A stretch of 64,000 nt of DNA from Paenibacillus periandrae (GTDB lineage: Bacteria > Bacillota > Bacilli > Paenibacillales > NBRC-103111), in the NCBI RefSeq assembly GCF_022458865.1, contig NZ_JAJNMU010000014.1:1-64000 (forward strand). Reading direction: 5' to 3'. Shown here in pieces: positions 60,176-64,000 of the stretch. Numbering within the stretch: position 1 is the stretch's first letter; the number at the start of each line of letters is the position of its first letter. Both the position numbers and the translations under genes were made by a program. The notes under the pieces were generated by a model that saw only the letters and a program-made list of their open reading frames with translations, had not been told where the DNA came from and did not search any database.

Positions 60176-60805
60176 TCACCTCTTCCTGTCCCATTCATGG
60201 ATATCCTGCAAATTTTCTTCATCATCACTACCAGACAGCGACTGGTCAGGTGCTTCCTCACATCGCTTGTGACGAAACCACATAACCGCTTCCTTCCACA
60301 TAATAACAGCATCCATCGTTACAGAGTGATTCTCCACATAATGGATGTCCATCGCAAATTGTTCACCCCGCTTCATATGAACAATCCCACTTACTTGGGT
60401 TAATCCCGTAATACCCGGTCTAATTGAAAAACGTTTTTTCTCTTCAGCTGTAAAATACTGCTGAGAAGAAAGTTGAAGTGGTTGTGGTCCAATCAGGCTC
60501 ATATCGCCCTTTACTACATTCATCAATTGCGGCAGATGATCTAGACGAGACCTGCGTAAAAACAGTCCAAGATCATTACACCCTGCTTCATCAACCAGCA
60601 GCACCTCATTGTTATCCGTAGAATCCGGCAACGTTCGAAACTTCAGCATGGTGAATGGCTTCATGTTCCGCCCCGTAAGCCTTTGTTCAAAAAGTACGGG
60701 TGACCCCAGTTTGATTCGTATGATGATGGCAATAATGATATAAAGGGGTAGCAGCAGCAGCAAAAGAAATAGAGAAACTGAGAAATCCACGCCTCGTTTG
60801 ATCAT
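60176..60805 (-). CDS. Second polyprenyl-phosphate sugar-phosphate transferase (priming enzyme)
   Basis: A 209-residue sugar transferase with one membrane anchor (VDFSVSLFLLLLLLPLYIII). GSPVLFEQRLTGRNMKPFTM then LKFRTLPDS, and SLIGPQPLQLSSQQYF with RFSIRPGITGLTQVSGI match the family; GPQP replaces the usual GPRP. It resembles but does not duplicate EpsL. Start chosen at ATG 60805, with AGGA 8 bases upstream. Together with the deacetylase it forms a two-gene operon facing the Xre-like gene. Confidence 0.87.
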   Translation of the reverse strand: MIKRGVDFSVSLFLLLLLLPLYIIIAIIIRIKLGSPVLFEQRLTGRNMKPFTMLKFRTLPDSTDNNEVLLVDEAGCNDLGLFLRRSRLDHLPQLMNVVKGDMSLIGPQPLQLSSQQYFTAEEKKRFSIRPGITGLTQVSGIVHMKRGEQFAMDIHYVENHSVTMDAVIMWKEAVMWFRHKRCEEAPDQSLSGSDDEENLQDIHEWDRKR

Positions 60806-60828
60806 CCACATATTCCTATCCTATTTAT

Positions 60829-60856
60829 TTGACACGAATAGTATCAATTTTAGAAT
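60829..60856 (+). promoter_or_regulatory. xre-like promoter with Xre-type box over the -35
   Basis: TTGACA (60829-60834) and TAGAAT (60851-60856) are 16 bases apart. TGACACGAATAGTATCA (60830-60846) overlaps the -35 and spacer and has one perfect and one altered GATAC half. Autoregulation by the product is inferred. Confidence 0.55.
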
Positions 60857-60861
60857 AAATA

Positions 60862-60878
60862 ATATACATAATGTATCA
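60862..60878. promoter_or_regulatory. Xre-type box between the divergent xre-like and sugar transferase genes
   Basis: ATATACATAATGTATCA is a one-arm-degenerate GATACANNNTGTATC palindrome. Read on the minus strand it precedes TATTTA (60856-60861), so it may sit in the spacer of the sugar transferase promoter, although the -35 (CTGATC) is poor. Confidence 0.5.
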
Positions 60879-60979
60879 GATCAGCCATTTTCGACAACCT
60901 TCTTTTATAGTACAATTAATGTTATAACTGAGATTAGATTTACCAATGTGGTTTAGGTGTGAGGAGGAAATGACATCTT

Positions 60980-61348
60980 ATGAAATATGGGCATAGAATT
61001 GCAGATCTTCGGGATGAAAAACATTTAACCCAAGAAGAACTAGCCCTAAAAGTTGGGATAACGCGCTCAGCCCTATCCCATTATGAGAACAATCGCAGAG
61101 AACCTGATTATGAGACCATTCAAAGAATTGCTGATTTTTTCACTGTATCTGTCGACTATTTAATGGGCCGCAGTGAAGACCTCACTCATACTGCGAACGA
61201 ACACGCTAAAGAATTTGTCAGCCAGCTGGAGCTTTCTGACCAAGCGGTATTGGACAAATTTACTTTGACGATCGATGGCAGAGAGCTGACCTCGGAAGAG
61301 GCCACACGTTTTATTCATTTCATCCGCGCACAACGCTCGTCATCTTAA
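60980..61348 (+). CDS. Xre-like helix-turn-helix repressor
   Basis: A 122-residue regulator. The HTH (residues 5-60) reads RIADLRDEKHLTQEELALKV, then GITRSALSHYENNRREPDYE and IQRIADFFTVSVDYLMG. This is close to Xre of B. subtilis PBSX (ISRARYSHYENGRSEPDYE). The helical C-terminus has ELTSEEATRFIHFIRAQRS. The known Xre operator is GATACANNNTGTATC, and copies of this palindrome lie in its own promoter and at several other genes here. No phage genes are nearby, so it appears to serve as a chromosomal biofilm regulator (inference). GAGGAGG is 10 bases before the ATG. Confidence 0.87.
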   Translation: MKYGHRIADLRDEKHLTQEELALKVGITRSALSHYENNRREPDYETIQRIADFFTVSVDYLMGRSEDLTHTANEHAKEFVSQLELSDQAVLDKFTLTIDGRELTSEEATRFIHFIRAQRSSS

Positions 61349-61422
61349 TTGATACGTATGTAACAACGGATTGTATTGTGGACGAACCTATGTATCCTAT
61401 TCGGAACATGGGTTTTACTTTG

Positions 61423-61614
61423 TTACCTGCCGAGTGGAGCTGTGTCCATTTCCTTAGAATACGATTCCAACAGCTCGAATCTTTTGGGAAAGGCGGCAGC
61501 TTGCTGAAATCCAGGGGTGCAATCCAGTACATTCGAATCTTCCAGCTTTTCTATTGAGAGATTAAGCTCAGCCATAATGGCATATATATCCAGAGTGATC
61601 TTGGAACCTATCAT
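61423..61614 (-). CDS. Small protein of unknown function, 63 residues
   Basis: A short frame starting at ATG 61614 with GGAG 5 bases upstream. The product begins MIGSKITLDIYAIMAELNLS and ends ESYSKEMDTAPLGR. It has no membrane segment and is weakly helical and acidic. It is not recognised; it is too short and lacks the SQELD motif to be called Spo0E-like. It converges with the xre-like gene. Moderate confidence that it is real, from ribosome site and codon choice alone. Confidence 0.4.
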   Translation of the reverse strand: MIGSKITLDIYAIMAELNLSIEKLEDSNVLDCTPGFQQAAAFPKRFELLESYSKEMDTAPLGR

Positions 61615-61768
61615 TAAAACTCCACGCTCCATCCTATGTTTATAATTTCACTTTACTGTTATCATTATAATAGAAGCTTTTAAAAAAAAGTGTCACTTGA
61701 TGGTAGGCTTTTAAAAAAATACCTGTTATTTTTGTCGAAATGAATGACATTTTCCATTTTTTATAAAC

Positions 61769-62218
61769 TTATCCTTGCAGATCCAATTGTAACCCATCAT
61801 ATATGACCTTATCCCGACTCAATTCACTGTAGCTTGTATTCCTGTGGACTAGCAGAGGATGCCGCTCATCCATCACAAATCGCACCTCATATTCATACTG
61901 CTGAACCTCATCTTCAAGCGGAAGCTCACCCACGCCAACTATAATTCCTCTTAAACCTGTGGACTCCGTCTCCACTCCAATCCTGAACTCCCACAGCACC
62001 TGATAGTCGCAAGGCAGCCGCAGATGCGTGTGCAGCCGCAACCCACGCATATCTATATGCCTTACACTCATGAGCGCCCACTTGCATTCCACAAGTCGCC
62101 CATTCATTTGTACCATCTTCATCAGACCTTGACAGACCACTTTCGGCTTTAGCCGGACGATTTGATCCCCATCCACTTCGACATTCACTTGGTCCCGCTC
62201 CTTCGTATCATGACTCAC
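61769..62218 (-). CDS. PilZ-like domain protein
   Basis: A 149-residue single-domain protein. The middle part, SVRHIDMRGLRLHTHLRLPC then DYQVLWEFRI and GLRGIIVGVGELP, follows the PilZ beta-barrel pattern (D-x-x-x-x-G-hydrophobic, then a strand of alternating residues). The N-terminal RxxxR c-di-GMP motif is not obvious, so it may be a divergent or non-binding PilZ. GTG 62218 has AAGGAG 4 bases upstream. Two Xre-type boxes lie upstream, suggesting joint control with the matrix genes. Confidence 0.65.
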   Translation of the reverse strand: MSHDTKERDQVNVEVDGDQIVRLKPKVVCQGLMKMVQMNGRLVECKWALMSVRHIDMRGLRLHTHLRLPCDYQVLWEFRIGVETESTGLRGIIVGVGELPLEDEVQQYEYEVRFVMDERHPLLVHRNTSYSELSRDKVIYDGLQLDLQG

Positions 62219-62280
62219 ATGACTCCTTTTGGATTAACGATGTATTTTATTAGCTGCAGGTGATGATTATGCATTTTATA

Positions 62281-62297
62281 TGTTACATTTTGTATCA
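62281..62297. promoter_or_regulatory. Xre-type box 1 upstream of the pilZ-like gene
   Basis: TGTTACATTTTGTATCA has one changed base in GATACATTTTGTATC. On the minus strand it precedes TATAAA directly, the same box-before -10 layout as in the epsA promoter, but the base match at -35 is poor. Confidence 0.55.
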
Positions 62298-62304
62298 TAT
62301 TTCA

Positions 62305-62321
62305 TGTTACATATCGTATCT
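62305..62321. promoter_or_regulatory. Xre-type box 2 upstream of the pilZ-like gene
   Basis: TGTTACATATCGTATCT is a second, weaker copy, 24 bases (centre to centre) from box 1. The spacing is about two helical turns and a little more, which could allow cooperative binding. Confidence 0.45.
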
Positions 62322-62357
62322 AAAAATAGTTATCCCTGCAATAGGAGGTTTTGTCGT

Positions 62358-62411
62358 ATGATAGGAATTAAGAAGCTTAATCACCACACCGTTGAACAGA
62401 AAGGGCATTAA
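62358..62411 (+). CDS. 17-residue leader peptide frame
   Basis: A strong ribosome site (ATAGGAGG, 9 bases before ATG) drives a frame encoding MIGIKKLNHHTVEQKGH. It stops 3 bases before the ATG of the four-cysteine protein. That downstream gene has only a weak ribosome site, so coupled translation is likely. The leader may have no function of its own. Confidence 0.45.
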   Translation: MIGIKKLNHHTVEQKGH

Positions 62412-62414
62412 CCC

Positions 62415-62606
62415 ATGAAAGATAGAAGTATTCCAGAGCAGACTCTGCCCATCAACTGCATAAAATGCGTTCATTATTATGTAACGTGGGATCCCACCTT
62501 TCCCAAAGGCTGCAGAGCCTTCGGCTTCAAAACATCCGAGATTCCCTCCATGCTCGTCAAAAGATCCTCCGGTCATCCTTGTCTAAAATTTGAATCGAAG
62601 CGATAA
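62415..62606 (+). CDS. Small four-cysteine (zinc-ribbon-like) protein
   Basis: A 63-residue protein with INCIKCVHYYVTWDPTFPKG, then CRAFGFKTSEIPSMLVKRSS and GHPCLKFE. Two CxxC-like and two later Cys look like a zinc site. Small proteins of this pattern are widespread in bacteria and often carry the misleading name uracil-DNA glycosylase; the function is unknown. It is translated just after a 17-residue leader frame. Confidence 0.75.
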   Translation: MKDRSIPEQTLPINCIKCVHYYVTWDPTFPKGCRAFGFKTSEIPSMLVKRSSGHPCLKFESKR

Positions 62607-62747
62607 AGCCTGGTCTCGTATAGGCGCTGCTTATTCATGGACAACGTTCTGAAATTCAGCTGCTATCAACAAACCATCCCGTACTTTTTTAAGGTATAAT
62701 GAGTCTTACACGAAATAGTTAAAATGAATGGCCGGGGGATGCTGCAT

Positions 62748-64000
62748 ATGAGAAAATTCGTGTTGTTAGCTGCATGTGTTTGCGTAGGAATCACATTATA
62801 TTGGGGACAGCAGCGCTGGCAGCGCACATCCCTCGCATTAACGACACCAATCGCTCAGACTGAGTTCACAAATCCGACCCTTGCCTGGTGGAGCATGCAA
62901 ATTGACAATGCCGTGGAGAAACAGGAATGGCGGCTGGCCTCCGATTACACAAGCCGCAAAGCGGCGTTCTATAGAAGCAAGAGTGAGCTCACACAAGCAG
63001 CTGCGATGGAAAAATTAAGCCAGCAATATGCTGACAAGGAGCCCGACAAGCTGCTGATCGAGTCTGCTTCCGCTGTAATTCCGGCAGACAGTCCAATTAC
63101 ACTTGACGCCTATGTAAGCATGCCTGGTGCGCCGAATCCTAAGCTTGCCAAGTTCGAACCGGTTACCGGAGTTTATCTTGGCATGCTGGGAGCCGATAAG
63201 CGGGTCGCTTTCAACTGGAAGCAGATTGAGCCTGTATACGGACGGACTCATGCGATGTATTTAACCTATGTTGGCTGGCGTAAGGTTCAAGCGCAGACGA
63301 ATTCCTATTTCCCCATCCAGCAAGCTGATAATGTAAAAGCGATGGGCGGCTCGCTGCAGATTGGTTGGGAGCCTCGTTATGGCTTGGACGATGTGCTGGA
63401 TGACGAATATGTGCGTACGTTTGCGAAGGAAGCCAAGGCATCGGGAATTCCGGTGTTTTTGCGTTACGCCTCGGAAATGAATGGAGCATGGGTACCTTGG
63501 CATGGAGATCCAGTTAAATATATCGAGAAGTTCCGGCTGATTCATAACATCATGAAGGAAGAAGCACCGAATGTCGTTATGGTCTGGTCGCCCAACTTTA
63601 TGCCGATGGATAACATTGATGCCTATTATCCTGGTGATGAATATGTGGATTGGATCGGCTACTCACTATATGCGATTGATGGTCCACAAGGTGCGAACGA
63701 CGACAAAAGCGGATTTTTGCAATCGTTTCGTCCTCTAAGTGAAGCCTATCCCAATAAGCCGATTATGATTTCGGAAAGTGGCGTATCCCACTATAACCTG
63801 ATCAAGAATGAAAGCTACGAGCGCTGGGCAGAGGATCAGCTTGGTGATTTGTACGCGTATCTGTCGCGGATGTATCCAAGAGTAAAAGCGATTACCTATT
63901 TTAACTTCAGCAAAGAACGGGCTGTCCGAAGCAAAATGGAAGCCGTATACGATCTTGGGGAAAATGCCTTCGCGGATCGTCTCTATCAACGATTAATCCA
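62748..64000 (+). CDS. GH26-like glycoside hydrolase, 3' end outside the window
   Basis: 417 codons are visible without a stop. A signal peptide or anchor (FVLLAACVCVGITLYWG) is followed by about 130 residues with no evident fold. The catalytic domain starts near VTGVYLGMLGADKRVAFNW. Glu243 in LRYASEMNGAW is the probable acid/base and Glu343 in IMISESGV the nucleophile, as in GH26 beta-mannanases and related enzymes. It may trim or release an extracellular polysaccharide, possibly the one encoded here. GGGGG lies 9 bases before ATG 62748, and TATAAT at 62695-62700 is a candidate -10. Confidence 0.85.
   Translation, partial: MRKFVLLAACVCVGITLYWGQQRWQRTSLALTTPIAQTEFTNPTLAWWSMQIDNAVEKQEWRLASDYTSRKAAFYRSKSELTQAAAMEKLSQQYADKEPDKLLIESASAVIPADSPITLDAYVSMPGAPNPKLAKFEPVTGVYLGMLGADKRVAFNWKQIEPVYGRTHAMYLTYVGWRKVQAQTNSYFPIQQADNVKAMGGSLQIGWEPRYGLDDVLDDEYVRTFAKEAKASGIPVFLRYASEMNGAWVPWHGDPVKYIEKFRLIHNIMKEEAPNVVMVWSPNFMPMDNIDAYYPGDEYVDWIGYSLYAIDGPQGANDDKSGFLQSFRPLSEAYPNKPIMISESGVSHYNLIKNESYERWAEDQLGDLYAYLSRMYPRVKAITYFNFSKERAVRSKMEAVYDLGENAFADRLYQRLI

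Noticed and set aside
60829..61348. Prophage or integrative element suggested by the Xre-like repressor
   Set aside because: No integrase, excisionase, structural or lysis genes and no attachment-site repeats were seen around it.
61423..61614. Spo0E-like phosphatase identity for the 63-residue protein
   Set aside because: The SxxxD (SQELD-type) signature and the helical hairpin pattern are absent.

Overview
The window reads as the chromosome of a spore-forming, low-to-moderate GC Firmicute, most likely Paenibacillus. The reasons are the strong AGGAGG-type ribosome sites, a Bacillus-type SinI/SinR biofilm switch, an eps operon of the B. subtilis epsC-N type, a paeninodin-type lasso peptide cluster, and an anaerobic (cobalt-early) cobalamin operon with a CbiH60-type fusion. 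No rRNA, tRNA, CRISPR array or intact mobile element was seen. The only mobile DNA is the right end of an IS3/IS150-type element at the left edge.

Layout. 1-127: IS remnant. 0.16-3.2 kb: YdjM-like membrane protein, Gfo/Idh/MocA oxidoreductase and aldose epimerase-like protein (minus strand). 3.3-5.4 kb: padR-MFS exporter operon (plus). 5.5-6.2 kb: an exported Pro/Ala/Ser/Thr-rich protein. 6.5-19.5 kb: a minus-strand cobalamin operon led by a cobalamin riboswitch with terminator and antiterminator, in the order cbiH60, cbiX, cbiJ, cbiC, cbiD, cbiET, cbiL, cbiF, cbiG, cbiA, nitroreductase. It is interrupted by two palindrome-rich intergenic segments. 19.6-21.5 kb: a regulatory island with a SinI-like antirepressor, two SinR-like repressors, a VanZ-like protein and a 52-residue basic peptide.

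21.5-33.1 kb is a minus-strand exopolysaccharide operon (epsC, galU, epsD, epsF, GT2, epsG, propeller protein, epsL, ATP-grasp, HAD, epsN). A plus-strand tailspike-like beta-helix protein (33.4-36.5 kb) follows. A second minus-strand polysaccharide operon (46.7-36.6 kb) encodes GT32, acyltransferase, GT4, pyruvyl transferase, a PP-loop protein, a Wzx flippase, a secreted beta-helix protein and GT2. 46.9-53.8 kb is a complete lasso peptide cluster (cyclase, precursor, kinase, RRE, protease, nucleotidyltransferase-like, ABC exporter). 54.1-58.6 kb carries the epsA/epsB chain-length pair followed by an HlyD-like adaptor and a 564-residue exported protein. 59-64 kb holds a small secreted protein, a deacetylase, a second priming sugar transferase, an Xre-like repressor, a PilZ-like protein and the start of a GH26 glycosidase.

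The unifying feature is regulatory. Two short palindromes recur in the promoters of the biofilm half. One is a SinR-type box (GTTCTTTATAAAGAAC and variants). The other is a GATACANNNTGTATC-type box like that known for Xre of B. subtilis PBSX. In several promoters the box fills the 17-bp gap between -35 and -10. SinR-type boxes lie at both polysaccharide operons, sinR itself, the small secreted protein and the lasso cluster. Xre-type boxes lie at sinI, epsA, epsC, the xre gene and the pilZ-like gene. I infer a layered circuit in which an Xre-like repressor controls the antirepressor SinI and part of the matrix genes, while SinR controls matrix polysaccharide together with a lasso peptide.
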